From NCBI GenBank assembly GCA_015231375.1, contig JADGBT010000007.1:1-64000 (forward strand): a DNA stretch of 64,000 nt, written 5' to 3'. A program made the translations under genes and the position numbers. The notes below the pieces were generated by a model that did no database searches, was not told where the DNA came from, and saw only the letters and a program-made list of their open reading frames with translations. Positions 28,609-39,234 of this stretch are shown piece after piece. Position 1 is the stretch's first letter. The number at the start of each line of letters is the position of its first letter. This DNA is from Magnetococcales bacterium. Its GTDB lineage: Bacteria > Pseudomonadota > Magnetococcia > Magnetococcales > Magnetaquicoccaceae.

Positions 28609-30216
28609 TCAATGCTCCGCCTGACGACCCTTGAGGACAAACAGTCCCTGGGGGCGTTTTTGAATGAAGACGATGATGAAGACCAGCATGAGAATCTTGG
28701 CGATCACCGCGCCCACCCAGCCTTCGAGCGCCTTGGCGGCGATCCCCAATCCCAAAGCCGCCCACACCGCTCCGGCCAGTTGTCCGACGCCACCCAGCAC
28801 CACCACCAGGAAGGAGTCCACGATATAACCTTGTCCCATATCCGGTCCCACATTGGCGATCTGGGAGATGGCCACTCCGCCCAATCCGGCGATGCCCGCG
28901 CCCAGGCCGAAGGCCAGGGTATCCACCCGACTGGTGGGTACGCCCACGCAGCCGGCCATGGCCCGGTTCTGGGTGACCGCCCGCACGAACAGTCCCAGGC
29001 GGGTGCGGTTGAGCACACCCCAGGTCGCAGCCAGCACCAGCAGGGCCAAAACGGTGATGACGATCCGGTTCCAAGGCAGCACCACGCCGGGTATGGGCAT
29101 CACCCCGCCGGACATCCACGATGGATTGGCCACCTCCACGTTCTGGGCGCCGAACAAAAGCCGCACCCCCTGGATCAACATCAAGGAGATGCCCCAGGTG
29201 GCCAGCAACGTTTCCAAAGGACGACCGTAGAGCCAGCGGATCACGGTGCGTTCCATCACCACCCCCACCAGTCCGGTGATGACGAAGGCGGCGGGAATGG
29301 CCGCCAGCAGGTAGGCGTCCAGCAGTTCCGGCAGATGGGCGCGAAACTGGGTTTGCACCGCGAAGGTGGTATAGGCGCCGATCATCAGCAGTTCGCCATG
29401 GGCCATGTTGAGAATGCCCATCACCCCGTAGGTGATGGCCAGCCCCAAGGCGGTGAGCAGCAGGATCGATCCCAGCGAAATTCCGGAAAACAGACTGGCG
29501 ACCGCCTCCCCTATGGCCAGACGCCGACTGACCCGATCCAGGGAGGTTTTGGCCTCCTTGCGCACGTTGTCATTCGGTTCCTGGGTGTTTTGGAGCAGTC
29601 TGGTCAGGGTCACCTTGACCGTGGGGCTGGAGCTGTCGCCCAGGGCGCGCACGGCGGTCAGGCGTTGGGCGGGGTCGGGACTGTTCAGCCGGGACAGGGC
29701 CAATCCCAGGAAGAGATAGTCATGAATCTCCGGATCCTGTTCTTTTTCCATGGCCCGTTCCAGAACCGCCACCATCTCGGGAGTGGCGCGGTTTTGCAAG
29801 GCGACGGCGGCTGTCAGGCGCACCTCCCGTTTGGCGTCGAACAGTCGCAGCAGGGCCAGCGCCGCTTGAATCTCCCGGCGAATGCGGTTGTTGATGGAGA
29901 CCATCTCCATGGCGGGCAAAGGTGGTGTGAGGGTGGTACCGGTGGACAGATCCACGGTGATCCCTTCGGAGTGGCGCAACAGGCGATCGTTGGCCACAGC
30001 CAGGGCATCTTCCGCCATGGCCTTGAGTATCCCTTCCACTTTGGGATCGCCGCTGGCCACCAGTTGGCGGATGGCGCCGATGCGGGAGTCGAAATCGCCG
30101 CTGGCCAGCATGCGCGCCAGTTGAGGATCCCACTCCGCATGCAGCGGGGGAATCCACAGCAGCAGCCCAAACCAGAAAAATCCGAGGAACCGTATGGCGA
30201 AAACCGAGCGGGGCAT
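28609..30216 (-). CDS. urtB: Urea ABC transporter permease UrtB
   Basis: UrtB is a LivH-like permease, 535 residues, with a signal peptide (ending near PPLHA) and a periplasmic N-terminal region of about 210 residues rich in HEAT-like helices (LTAVRALGDSSSPTVKVTLT). A C-terminal eight-helix permease domain follows, with GLAITYGVMGILNMAHGELL and GGVGQLAGAVWAALGLG. The long N-terminal region is normal for UrtB. I chose the ATG at 30216 with AGGA 8 bases upstream; an in-frame TTG at 30243 is less likely. A strong hairpin separates it from urtA. Confidence 0.94.
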   Translation of the reverse strand: MPRSVFAIRFLGFFWFGLLLWIPPLHAEWDPQLARMLASGDFDSRIGAIRQLVASGDPKVEGILKAMAEDALAVANDRLLRHSEGITVDLSTGTTLTPPLPAMEMVSINNRIRREIQAALALLRLFDAKREVRLTAAVALQNRATPEMVAVLERAMEKEQDPEIHDYLFLGLALSRLNSPDPAQRLTAVRALGDSSSPTVKVTLTRLLQNTQEPNDNVRKEAKTSLDRVSRRLAIGEAVASLFSGISLGSILLLTALGLAITYGVMGILNMAHGELLMIGAYTTFAVQTQFRAHLPELLDAYLLAAIPAAFVITGLVGVVMERTVIRWLYGRPLETLLATWGISLMLIQGVRLLFGAQNVEVANPSWMSGGVMPIPGVVLPWNRIVITVLALLVLAATWGVLNRTRLGLFVRAVTQNRAMAGCVGVPTSRVDTLAFGLGAGIAGLGGVAISQIANVGPDMGQGYIVDSFLVVVLGGVGQLAGAVWAALGLGIAAKALEGWVGAVIAKILMLVFIIVFIQKRPQGLFVLKGRQAEH

Positions 30217-30296
30217 TGTTTTTGTCCTGGAGATCAATTTCAAAGAGGGATCATCCGGATCGTGGAGCGCCTTGTTGACCGTGTTCTTGAGATGAA

Positions 30297-30335
30297 CTCA
30301 AGAGGCCGGGGAGGGCACCCTGACGGCCTCTTGAG
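30297..30335 (-). other. Intercistronic hairpin between urtA and urtB
   Basis: CTCAAGAGGCCG (30297-30308) and CGGCCTCTTGAG (30324-30335) form a perfect 12-bp stem around a 15-base loop, starting about 10 bases after the urtA stop codon. No run of T follows on the minus strand, so it looks more like an mRNA 3'-end stabiliser or attenuator than a full terminator. It could raise UrtA levels over the permease. Confidence 0.75.
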
Positions 30336-30344
30336 GGTGAAACG

Positions 30345-31616
<1,272 letters not shown>

Positions 31617-31679
31617 GGACACGCTCCTGGTCAAACAAGAAGTGACATGATGAAAAGATTGGCAACAGTAATGGTTTTC

Positions 31680-31693
31680 GCATAGCGTGTGCC
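31680..31693 (-). promoter_or_regulatory. Sigma54 (-24/-12) promoter of urtABCDE-ure
   Basis: Minus-strand TCTGGCACACGCTATGCG has GG (31693-31692) and GC (31681-31680) separated by exactly 10 bases. Predicted transcription start is near 31669, about 53 bases before the urtA ATG. No TGT-N10-ACA was found upstream, so NtrC rather than NifA is the likely activator. Confidence 0.8.
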
Positions 31694-31706
31694 AGATCCC
31701 GCGCAA

Positions 31707-31815
31707 TCCGGACCATGGGTGTGCGAATGCCCGTATTTCGGTTCCGTCTCTGGTTTGTATTGATCTATCAATATGAAATAAAGTGAAAAAAATTTGATCC
31801 TCGGCATGGTCCGGA
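31707..31815. repeat. 11-bp inverted repeat upstream of urtA promoter
   Basis: TCCGGACCATG (31707-31717) and CATGGTCCGGA (31805-31815) are perfect inverted copies 87 bases apart, one of them next to the -24 element. An A+T-rich stretch containing TTGATCTATCAA lies between them. The rest of the 31617-32129 gap, between urtA and the next gene, shows nothing else I can support. Confidence 0.6.
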
Positions 31816-32129
31816 AACGGTGGCGCCAGGGTGAGACGACAGGTCTGCTGTGGCTGTTGGTTTGTGTGATGTCTATCAATTGTGCATAATCATCAACCGT
31901 GATGTGTTGTTTGTGGTCATTTTGCCTATTTAATATTCACGAGCAGATCCGGGCAGAGCAACCATTTTCTGACCTTGCGGCCCATGGTATGCTGCAAGTT
32001 TGAACCGATCCGATACTCGTTGCATTCCTTGATCAAGCAGCCCAACCCTTCACCTGGTCCAAACGGTGTCCATCAACCCATGGCGCGGAATCCGTTTCTT
32101 CTTCATCGTTGCGCGGTCGAGGCCTCCCC

Positions 32130-34661
32130 ATGAGCCGTCTGGTCTGGCTGGCCGGGTGGCGACATCTGCTGGCCCAGCCCGGTCTGGCCTTTTTGGCCAT
32201 GATCGGCGTGGCCCTGGGGGTGGCCACGGCCACGGCGGTGGATCTGGCCAACCAGGGAGCCTTGCGGGCCATGCGCCTGTCGGTGGAAGCGGCGACGGGC
32301 AAGGCCACCCATCGACTGGTGGGCCATCCCCTGGGGGTTCCCGAGGGGTATTACGCGGCTTGGCGTCTGCTGCCCAACGCTCCCCCCGCCGCCCCGGTGA
32401 TCGAGGGCACCATTCGGGTGGGGGATCTGCCCGATCCGCACTCGTTGACTCTGCTCGGCGTCGATCCCCTGGCCGAAGGGGGCATGCGGCCTGCGTTGGG
32501 CCTGAAGGGTCAACAGGCGTTGCTGGCCGCCCTGATGACCCGACCCGACTCGGGTCTGTTGCTGGAGGCGACCGCCGACACACTGGGCCTCAAACCCGGA
32601 GCGCGTTTTCAGATCGAGGCCAATGGCCAAAAAAGGACGATCACGCTGCTGGGGGTGATCGCCACCCAGGATCCCGTGGCCAAACAGGGACTGAACGCCA
32701 CCTTGCTGGTGGATATCGGGACCGCTCAGGAAATTCTCGGCCTGTCGGGTCATATCAGCCGCATGGATGTGATCTTAGAACCTGGGCGAAATCCCCCTTT
32801 GCCCCTGCCTGCCGGTGTGCTGCTGCTGCCCGCCAATGACCGGATCGAGGTGTTGGAGGGGTTGACCCGTTCGTTTCGCGCCAATCTCACCGCCTTGAGC
32901 CTGCTGGCCCTGCTGGTGGGGATGTTCATCATTCACAACGCCATGGCGTTTTCCGTGGTGCGCCGTCGTCCCCTGATCGGACTGCTGCGCGCCCAGGGGG
33001 TGACGAAAGCGGAGATTTTCCGTCAAACCCTGCTGGATGGCCTGATGCTGGGCATTCCCGGCACCTTGATCGGGGTGGCGCTGGGGTTGCTGCTGGGGGA
33101 GGGATTGCTCCATCTGGTGGCCCGCACCATCGATGATCTGTATTTCCGGTTGCAGGTCACGGACCTTGCCCCGGAGCCGTTTTCGTTGATCAAGGGGGGC
33201 GTGCTGGGGATCGGCGCGACGCTGCTCGCCTCCTGGCTTCCGGCCCGGGAGGCGGCCAACGCTGCGGTGATCGCGGCCATGAGCCGCTCCCATCTGGAGG
33301 AGCGTCACCGGGAGGCCGCACCCCGATGGGCGCGGATCGGAGTGGGGGGCATGCTTTTGGCCCTGGTGGTGGCGCTGGTGCCGTCGAACCGGTTGGAGCC
33401 GGGACTGGCGGCCATGGGCCTGTTGACCGTCAGCGCCGCCTTGATCGCTCCCTGGTTCACCTCCTGGCTGATGGATCGGGTACGAGGCCCATTGGTGCGG
33501 ATCGCGGGATTGAATGGCGCCTTGGCCGCCGGAGGGGTGCAGCGGAGTTTGAGCCGTACCGGAACGGCCGTGGCGGCCTTGACGGTCGCCACGGCCATGG
33601 TTTCGGGCATGGGCCTGTTGATTCACGGCTTTCGTGGCACCGTGGTGCAGTGGCTGGAAAGCACCACGGTTTCGGATATCTATGTCTCGGCAGCCGGGAC
33701 GCTCTCCAACGCCGATTCGATTCCTTTGGATCCGGAGTTGATCCGGCGGCTCTCCTCCCTGCCGGGCATCGCCTCGGTGGGGCTGGGACGACGGGTCAAC
33801 CTGGAAACCCCGGAGGGGGTGTTGCGGCTGCATCTGCTGGAGATCGATTATCCCCGCTTTTCCAGCCTGTTGTTGGACCAGGGGAACCATGCCGCTCTTT
33901 GGCCCCGTTTTCAAGACGACGAGGCGATCCTGATCACCGAATCCTTGGCTTTTCGTCGCGATCTGAGGGTGGGGGACCGGATCACCCTGCCCACTCCCGC
34001 CGGTCCTCATGATTTTGTGATCGGGGGGATCCATCGTGATTTCCGTTCGGATGCCGGCATGATCACCTTAAGCCTCAACACCTGGCGTCGCCACTGGCAC
34101 GACGCGCAGATGAGCGTATTGGGCATTCAGTTGCAAGCGGGAGTCGAGCCCGACGCCATTCTGAACGCGCTGCGGGTGGCGGCGGGGCCGGAACGCTCCC
34201 TCCATTTGCAATCCAACCGGGCGTTGCGCCAGACCTCGTTGGAGATTTTCGACCGCACCTTCGCCATCACCCGCGCCTTGCGTCTGCTGGCGTTGCTCAC
34301 CGCCTTTTTCGGGGTGTTGACCGCCCTGGCCGCGATTGGTCACGAACGGGTGCGGGAGTTGGCCGCGTTGCGGGCCATCGGCTTGACCGTGGGGGAGATT
34401 CGTCGATCGGTGCTGTTGCAAACCGGTCTGCTGGGTCTGGCCGCCGGTACCCTGGCCGTGCCTTTGGGGATGGTCCAGGGATGGATGTTGATCCATGTCA
34501 TCAACCAGCGGGCCTTTGGCTGGACCCTGGAGAGCCATCCGGATCTCTGGCTGGTGGCGCAACCGCTGTTGCTGGCCATTCCCACGGCGCTGCTGGCCGG
34601 AATCCCGGCTGCCCGGCGCATGGCCCGCACACCTCCGGTGGAGGCGTTGAGGGAGTCATGA
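32130..34661 (+). CDS. FtsX-type ABC transporter permease
   Basis: This 843-residue membrane protein has two FtsX/MacB-type permease halves: a first helix at about 15-35, large periplasmic regions, helix groups at about 250-390 and 405-510, and a final group at about 735-840 ending in ARTPPVEALRES. That layout is typical of lipoprotein- or lipid-handling permeases (LolE/YbbP type). The ATG at 32130 is chosen over 32109 because GAGG lies 7 bases upstream and MSRLVWLAGWRHL starts the first helix cleanly. It overlaps the lipocalin-like gene by ATGA. No ATPase partner is adjacent. Confidence 0.82.
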   Translation: MSRLVWLAGWRHLLAQPGLAFLAMIGVALGVATATAVDLANQGALRAMRLSVEAATGKATHRLVGHPLGVPEGYYAAWRLLPNAPPAAPVIEGTIRVGDLPDPHSLTLLGVDPLAEGGMRPALGLKGQQALLAALMTRPDSGLLLEATADTLGLKPGARFQIEANGQKRTITLLGVIATQDPVAKQGLNATLLVDIGTAQEILGLSGHISRMDVILEPGRNPPLPLPAGVLLLPANDRIEVLEGLTRSFRANLTALSLLALLVGMFIIHNAMAFSVVRRRPLIGLLRAQGVTKAEIFRQTLLDGLMLGIPGTLIGVALGLLLGEGLLHLVARTIDDLYFRLQVTDLAPEPFSLIKGGVLGIGATLLASWLPAREAANAAVIAAMSRSHLEERHREAAPRWARIGVGGMLLALVVALVPSNRLEPGLAAMGLLTVSAALIAPWFTSWLMDRVRGPLVRIAGLNGALAAGGVQRSLSRTGTAVAALTVATAMVSGMGLLIHGFRGTVVQWLESTTVSDIYVSAAGTLSNADSIPLDPELIRRLSSLPGIASVGLGRRVNLETPEGVLRLHLLEIDYPRFSSLLLDQGNHAALWPRFQDDEAILITESLAFRRDLRVGDRITLPTPAGPHDFVIGGIHRDFRSDAGMITLSLNTWRRHWHDAQMSVLGIQLQAGVEPDAILNALRVAAGPERSLHLQSNRALRQTSLEIFDRTFAITRALRLLALLTAFFGVLTALAAIGHERVRELAALRAIGLTVGEIRRSVLLQTGLLGLAAGTLAVPLGMVQGWMLIHVINQRAFGWTLESHPDLWLVAQPLLLAIPTALLAGIPAARRMARTPPVEALRES

Positions 34662-35821
34662 AGCCTCTTTTCTTCTGGTGGATCGCCTCGGTGGCGTTGA
34701 TCGGGGGGGTGGCTTGGCGTTGGCTGGGGCCTGCGACGCCCCTTGCCAAACCTCCGGCCATGGAGATTCACGCCGCCTTGGGCGCGCCGACCGATCCGGG
34801 ATTCCGTCAGGCCACAACCCCTCGTGTTTTTGAATTTCCGGCGGATCACGGCCCGCATCCAGAGTTTCGTCAGGAGTGGTGGTATGTGACCGGCAATCTG
34901 ACCAGCGAGGACGGCCAGGACCGTTTCGGTTATCAACTCACCTTGTTTCGCGTGGGTCTGGATTCAAATCCGGCCAAACGGGAATCCGCCTGGGGCGCTT
35001 CTCAGCTTTATCTGGGGCATCTGGCGGTGAGTGACGTGACAGGGAGGCGGTTTCACCATTTCCAGAAGGTTTCTCGCGGGGCATTGGGATTGGCCGGGGC
35101 CGATGCCGGGCGGGTGTGGCTGGAGGGGTGGAGTCTGGCCCGGGTGGGAGGAACCCCCGAACAGCCCAGTCTGCGATTGACCGCAGCTCAGGGTTCGATC
35201 GAGCTGCGACTGGAGTTGAACGCCCTCAAGCCGGTGGTGCTTCAGGGGGAGGGGGGATTGAGCCGCAAGAGTGAGCAAAGCGGCGCGGCTTCTTATTATT
35301 ACTCCCTGACCCGGCTGGAGAGTATGGGGGAGGTGCGTGTGGGGGAGCGGGTCTGGCGGGTACACGGTGCCAGTTGGATGGATCGGGAGTGGAGCACCTC
35401 GGCTTTGGCTGCGGATCAGGCGGGTTGGGACTGGTTTTCGTTGCAACTGGACGACGGCTGGGAGGTGATGTTTTATCGCATGCGCCTGAAAAACGGTGCC
35501 GACGACCCCCAAAGCCAGGGAACCCTGGTGGCCCCGGATGGTCGGGTCACGCCTTTGCCTCGGGAGGCGTGGCGACAGGAAAGCCTCGGCTCCTGGACCA
35601 GTCCCGCGACCGGCATCCGTTATCCCTCCGGCTGGCGGGTGGTGGTGCCGGAACATCGACTGGAACTCACCCTCACCCCGCGTCTTGAAAACCAGGAGCT
35701 TTCCGAGGCCGCGATCCACTATTGGGAAGGGGCGATCGGGATCGAAGGCCGCCATGCGGGAGTTTTGGTCACGGGATCCGGTTATGTGGAGTTGACCGGT
35801 TATGCCGCGTCATCACCCTGA
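34658..35821 (+). CDS. AttH/CrtC-family lipocalin-like protein
   Basis: This 387-residue protein has an N-terminal signal anchor (about 4-22), followed by the two lipocalin-like domains of the AttH/carotenoid 1,2-hydratase (CrtC) superfamily, recognisable from FPADHGPHPEFRQEWWYVTG and GASWMDREWSTSAL. In many proteobacteria such proteins are encoded with an FtsX permease, as here (4-base overlap), suggesting a shared envelope-lipid role rather than carotenoid chemistry. No carotenoid genes are near. The last 22 bases overlap the channel gene on the other strand. Confidence 0.8.
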   Translation: MKPLFFWWIASVALIGGVAWRWLGPATPLAKPPAMEIHAALGAPTDPGFRQATTPRVFEFPADHGPHPEFRQEWWYVTGNLTSEDGQDRFGYQLTLFRVGLDSNPAKRESAWGASQLYLGHLAVSDVTGRRFHHFQKVSRGALGLAGADAGRVWLEGWSLARVGGTPEQPSLRLTAAQGSIELRLELNALKPVVLQGEGGLSRKSEQSGAASYYYSLTRLESMGEVRVGERVWRVHGASWMDREWSTSALAADQAGWDWFSLQLDDGWEVMFYRMRLKNGADDPQSQGTLVAPDGRVTPLPREAWRQESLGSWTSPATGIRYPSGWRVVVPEHRLELTLTPRLENQELSEAAIHYWEGAIGIEGRHAGVLVTGSGYVELTGYAASSP

Positions 35822-37131
35822 TCCCGTGGGGTATGGCTGTCCGTGCCGGTGGTGCGGTTGAGCTGGATCTTGCGCAACTCCTTGCGGAACTCCGGGAAGG
35901 AGGCGATCACCTGATCGAAATCCTCTTTATCCAGTTTCAAGGTGTTGCAGGCGGTGATGGCCCGGATGTTGGCCATGCGCACCGTATCGTGGAGCAGGGC
36001 GATCTCCCCGAACACATCCTTGGTGCGCAGTTTGGCGAGCAGTTCTCCTTCCTGATTAGTTACGGCTACCACGCCGTGGACCAGAATGTACATCTCGTGT
36101 CCACTCGCCCCGATGTGGATGATCTCTTCTCCCGGCAGAAACATCTCCGAGGTCAAGCGGGCTCCCAGGGCCTCCAGCAGCGCCAGGCTGGCCTTCTTGA
36201 ACAAGGGACAGCGGCGCAGCAGGTGAATGTTGACATGCTGATGAATGCGTTTGCTCAACTTGTCCGGCAGATCCCGCAAAATGCTCGCCCCGCCGGCGCT
36301 GTGTTCCATGAGATAGTGGCGATAGAAGCTGAAAATGTCGTTCTGCAAGGCGGAGGGCAGGTCGTATTGACGCATGAAGGCGGCCAGATGTTCGATCTTT
36401 TCCTTGTTCTGTTTGCGCAGGATGTTGGAATTGACGATCAGGGTGGAGATGTGGCCGATGATATAGGCATAAATCGCCACACCCAGCAGCATCACGAACA
36501 TGGCGAAGATTCGACCCGCATTGGTGGTCGGGGTGATGTCTCCATAGCCCACCGAGGCCATGGTGGTCACGGTCCAGTAGAACCCCTTGATGATGAAGGT
36601 CTCCAGATCTTCGTTCGGTGGCTGTTCGATGATCATCATCCAGATGCTGGCGCACCAGTTGGTGATGGTGAGAATCCAGAAATTGGTGATGAACAGTTGT
36701 TCCATGACCGTGGCTGGCAGGTCCATGCCATGAACCCGCAACAGATGGGGCAGACGGAAGATGCGCAACAGTCTGACGCCAATGGCCCAGTTGGCCGCGT
36801 CCCAATAGCCCAGCATCATGCACAGAAAATCCCACGGGATCGAGGCCAGCAGATCCAGGGTGAAGGATCCTTTGAGATAGCGTGCGCGGATCGCCTCGGG
36901 TCGGGTGAGCAACTCGCCGTCGTCCATCACGGCGGTGCGGAAGTTGAACAGCAGGTCCAAAAAGAACAGGACGGTCAGAATCAGATCGATCGGATGCGAC
37001 CACTCCGGGATCCCGATCTTGGGCACCAGAAAAAGTGGCACGCTCCAGGCATACCAGATCGTGGCCAGCAGAATCAGGTAGTTCCACATCCGACGTACCG
37101 GGCCATCCGGCATGATGATACGGGTTGACAT
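35800..37131 (-). CDS. Cyclic-nucleotide-gated potassium channel
   Basis: This 443-residue channel has six membrane helices. S4 is WAIGVRLLRIFRLPHLLRVHG-like with spaced arginines, and the pore carries the K+ filter SVGYGD. A C-linker (about 240-305) and a cyclic-nucleotide-binding domain (about 310-420) follow, with FGEIALLHDTVRMANIRA. The phosphate-binding Glu and Arg of that cassette are present, but the usual Thr/Ser after Arg is Met, so ligand preference is uncertain. It is the last gene of an operon with PGK, glycosyltransferase and an unknown protein. Confidence 0.88.
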   Translation of the reverse strand: MSTRIIMPDGPVRRMWNYLILLATIWYAWSVPLFLVPKIGIPEWSHPIDLILTVLFFLDLLFNFRTAVMDDGELLTRPEAIRARYLKGSFTLDLLASIPWDFLCMMLGYWDAANWAIGVRLLRIFRLPHLLRVHGMDLPATVMEQLFITNFWILTITNWCASIWMMIIEQPPNEDLETFIIKGFYWTVTTMASVGYGDITPTTNAGRIFAMFVMLLGVAIYAYIIGHISTLIVNSNILRKQNKEKIEHLAAFMRQYDLPSALQNDIFSFYRHYLMEHSAGGASILRDLPDKLSKRIHQHVNIHLLRRCPLFKKASLALLEALGARLTSEMFLPGEEIIHIGASGHEMYILVHGVVAVTNQEGELLAKLRTKDVFGEIALLHDTVRMANIRAITACNTLKLDKEDFDQVIASFPEFRKELRKIQLNRTTGTDSHTPRDQGDDAA

Positions 37132-37177
37132 CGTGATCGCTCTTGTCCTTGTCTGGAGTCAACGCCAAGCGCTGGCG

Positions 37178-38371
37178 TCAAGGTTGAGGTGGCGCATAAT
37201 GGCCATCGGGCCAGCCGGGCGCATGGATCGGATCCCCCAGATCGGCGGCCACCAGCCGTTCCCGCACCGCCAGCAACCGTTCCACCAGGGCCGGTTCGAT
37301 GCGGTCGTAGGTCTCTTCGTTTTCTTCGCGACGCACCACGATGCCCAGCAGTTCGGTGATGGCGTTGCCCACCGAGTTCTGGCTGATGGTCACGATCAGA
37401 CGGTTCTGGTCGTCCCGATAGAGGATCTGCTTGTAGGCCGGACGCCAGCGGATGTCGTTGGCGAAACGGGGATCGGCCTTGACCCGGTTGCGCACATCGC
37501 GGGCCACCTGGGCGAACCGGTTGTTGAACAACAGAATGTTTTCGACCTGATCCGGAAAATAGACCCCTTCCGGAATGCCGGCTCCACGGGTCGAGACCTG
37601 GGAGAAGAAGGTGCGGTAGAAATCCAGAAATCCTTTGAGGATCAAGTCATACTCTTCCCAAAAGCGGGGATCTCCCAGCCGGGCGAATCCGCCCACCACC
37701 TCCCAGCTCGGCAGTCCCTGGGGATAGCCGGTCAAAGAGAGCCGGGAGGAGTCGGTCTCCACGGGACGCAGGATGCGCAGGTCCAGCACTTCTAAAAAAT
37801 GGCGATACACCTCGGACAGGTGACACAGAAACAGACTGTTGTGTCCGCTGTCGGTGAGATTGGGATCCGCCGGATCCGCCAGCCTGGATTGGGCGATCGT
37901 GGCGGTCGGGAAGACGATGAAATGGTTGTGGATCATGCGAATGCTGGGCACTCCCGGCTTGCTGAGCGGCCAGGTGGCATCCAGACTGGCTTCGCCGCAC
38001 AAGATCAGGGCGTCGCCCGGATCGGGATAGTGCTCCAGCATATATTCAAAGATGATCTGGGTCATGCGACTCCAGACATTCTTCTGGGAGCGGGTGAGTT
38101 GATCCCGTCGCACCGGGCGTCCCAGCGGGTCGAGGATCCGTTTGGAGGTGTCCAGCATGATGGAGGTGTCGAACTCGACGCTGTGGCCGAGCAGCTTGCG
38201 ATAGAGCAGAAAGCCCTCTGCGTTGACCAGCAGTCCGTTTTCCCGGGCCAGATGCTCCAGATTGGCCGCGCTGTTGAAAAACTCCACCGCCGACATCCCC
38301 TCCGGGATCTTCAAGGGAATCTTGCGGCGGGGGGTGATGATTTCCCGGGGTCCAGTGGTCCCAATGGTCAT
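37178..38371 (-). CDS. Conserved protein of unknown function
   Basis: I do not recognise this 397-residue protein. It is predicted to be soluble and mixed alpha/beta, without signal peptide or membrane segments. Visible features are IMLDTSKRILDPLGRPVRRDQL, SIRMIHNHFIVFPTA with HNH-like spacing that does not look like an endonuclease, and a C-terminal acidic helix rich in Glu and Arg (VVRREENEETYDRIEPALVE). The ATG at 38371 overlaps the glycosyltransferase stop as ATGA; 38404 is an alternative. It lies 46 bases upstream of the channel gene in the same unit. Confidence 0.75.
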   Translation of the reverse strand: MTIGTTGPREIITPRRKIPLKIPEGMSAVEFFNSAANLEHLARENGLLVNAEGFLLYRKLLGHSVEFDTSIMLDTSKRILDPLGRPVRRDQLTRSQKNVWSRMTQIIFEYMLEHYPDPGDALILCGEASLDATWPLSKPGVPSIRMIHNHFIVFPTATIAQSRLADPADPNLTDSGHNSLFLCHLSEVYRHFLEVLDLRILRPVETDSSRLSLTGYPQGLPSWEVVGGFARLGDPRFWEEYDLILKGFLDFYRTFFSQVSTRGAGIPEGVYFPDQVENILLFNNRFAQVARDVRNRVKADPRFANDIRWRPAYKQILYRDDQNRLIVTISQNSVGNAITELLGIVVRREENEETYDRIEPALVERLLAVRERLVAADLGDPIHAPGWPDGHYAPPQP

Positions 38372-39234
38372 GGATGGCAATCCTTGTGGGGATCGGTCTG
38401 GCACCAGGCGCTGACGATCCGTTTGATGGTTTCGGCTTTTTCGGGCAATCCGGCTTCCAGGCTGGCGCGATAGGCGGCGGGGATCAACTCTTCCAGAAAG
38501 GTCAGGCTATCCCGGTCCGGATCCCGGTCGGCCAACGCCACCGCCTGTTCCAGATGGTACAGCCCTTCGCTGGTCGAGCCCAGGAAACGCAGGTTCATGC
38601 CCAGTTTGTATTGACCATAGACCGTGCCGGGATCGCGGGCGACCCACTGACGCAGGATGGCGACGTTGCGCCGGATCTTTTCCGGGTTGAGTCCGGCGCT
38701 GTAACCGTGATGCACCAGACACAGATCGATTTTCTCTGGTGGCACGCCCGGCCAGTGACGATAGATCGAATCCGCGATGCCTTCGTGGACCGGGTTGGCA
38801 AACCGGATGCGGGCATCGTTGCGAAACAGCCGCAACGCCTGACTCGGCAGGATGTTGCCATTGGCCATGCGGTTGTCGATGCGGACGATCCAGGCCGGGG
38901 CGTTGGAGGCGCGACACTGCCCCAGAATCCGTGCGCGCCAGTCCGGATCCTCTTGCAGCACCTCGTCGCAATCCACGTTGAGGATCCAGCGGAAGCGGGC
39001 GTGTTCGAGGGCCAGATTCTTGGGAGCGGAAAAGTCGTTGTCCCAGGGCCGATGCCACACCCGACAGCCGAACTGCCGGACAATCTCCAGGGTGCGATCC
39101 GACGAGCCGGTATCCACAAAGATGATTTCGTCCGCCACCCGGGCCAGGGGTGGCAGACTCAGCGGCAGGAAACCTTCCTCGTCGCGCCCCATGAGGATCG
39201 CGGAGAGTCCCTCGGCCGGGGATGCGGTGGTCAC
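38368..39234 (-). CDS. Family 2 glycosyltransferase
   Basis: This 288-residue protein has the GT2 fold signature: ILMGRDEEGFLP, then VADEIIFVDTGSSDRTLEI, WDNDFSAPKNLAL and the metal-binding ILNVDCDE in place of DxD. The C-terminal 120 residues contain helical TPR-like repeats, as in the subgroup of glycosyltransferases with TPR tails. I chose the GTG at 39234, which overlaps the PGK stop as GTGA. The ORF is open much farther upstream, but that is the antisense-phase shadow of pgk. Acceptor unknown. Confidence 0.85.
   Translation of the reverse strand: MTTASPAEGLSAILMGRDEEGFLPLSLPPLARVADEIIFVDTGSSDRTLEIVRQFGCRVWHRPWDNDFSAPKNLALEHARFRWILNVDCDEVLQEDPDWRARILGQCRASNAPAWIVRIDNRMANGNILPSQALRLFRNDARIRFANPVHEGIADSIYRHWPGVPPEKIDLCLVHHGYSAGLNPEKIRRNVAILRQWVARDPGTVYGQYKLGMNLRFLGSTSEGLYHLEQAVALADRDPDRDSLTFLEELIPAAYRASLEAGLPEKAETIKRIVSAWCQTDPHKDCHP

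Noticed and set aside
34658-35821. Carotenoid hydratase (CrtC) function for the lipocalin-like protein
   Set aside because: No carotenoid genes are near, and the pairing with an FtsX permease fits an envelope-lipid role better.
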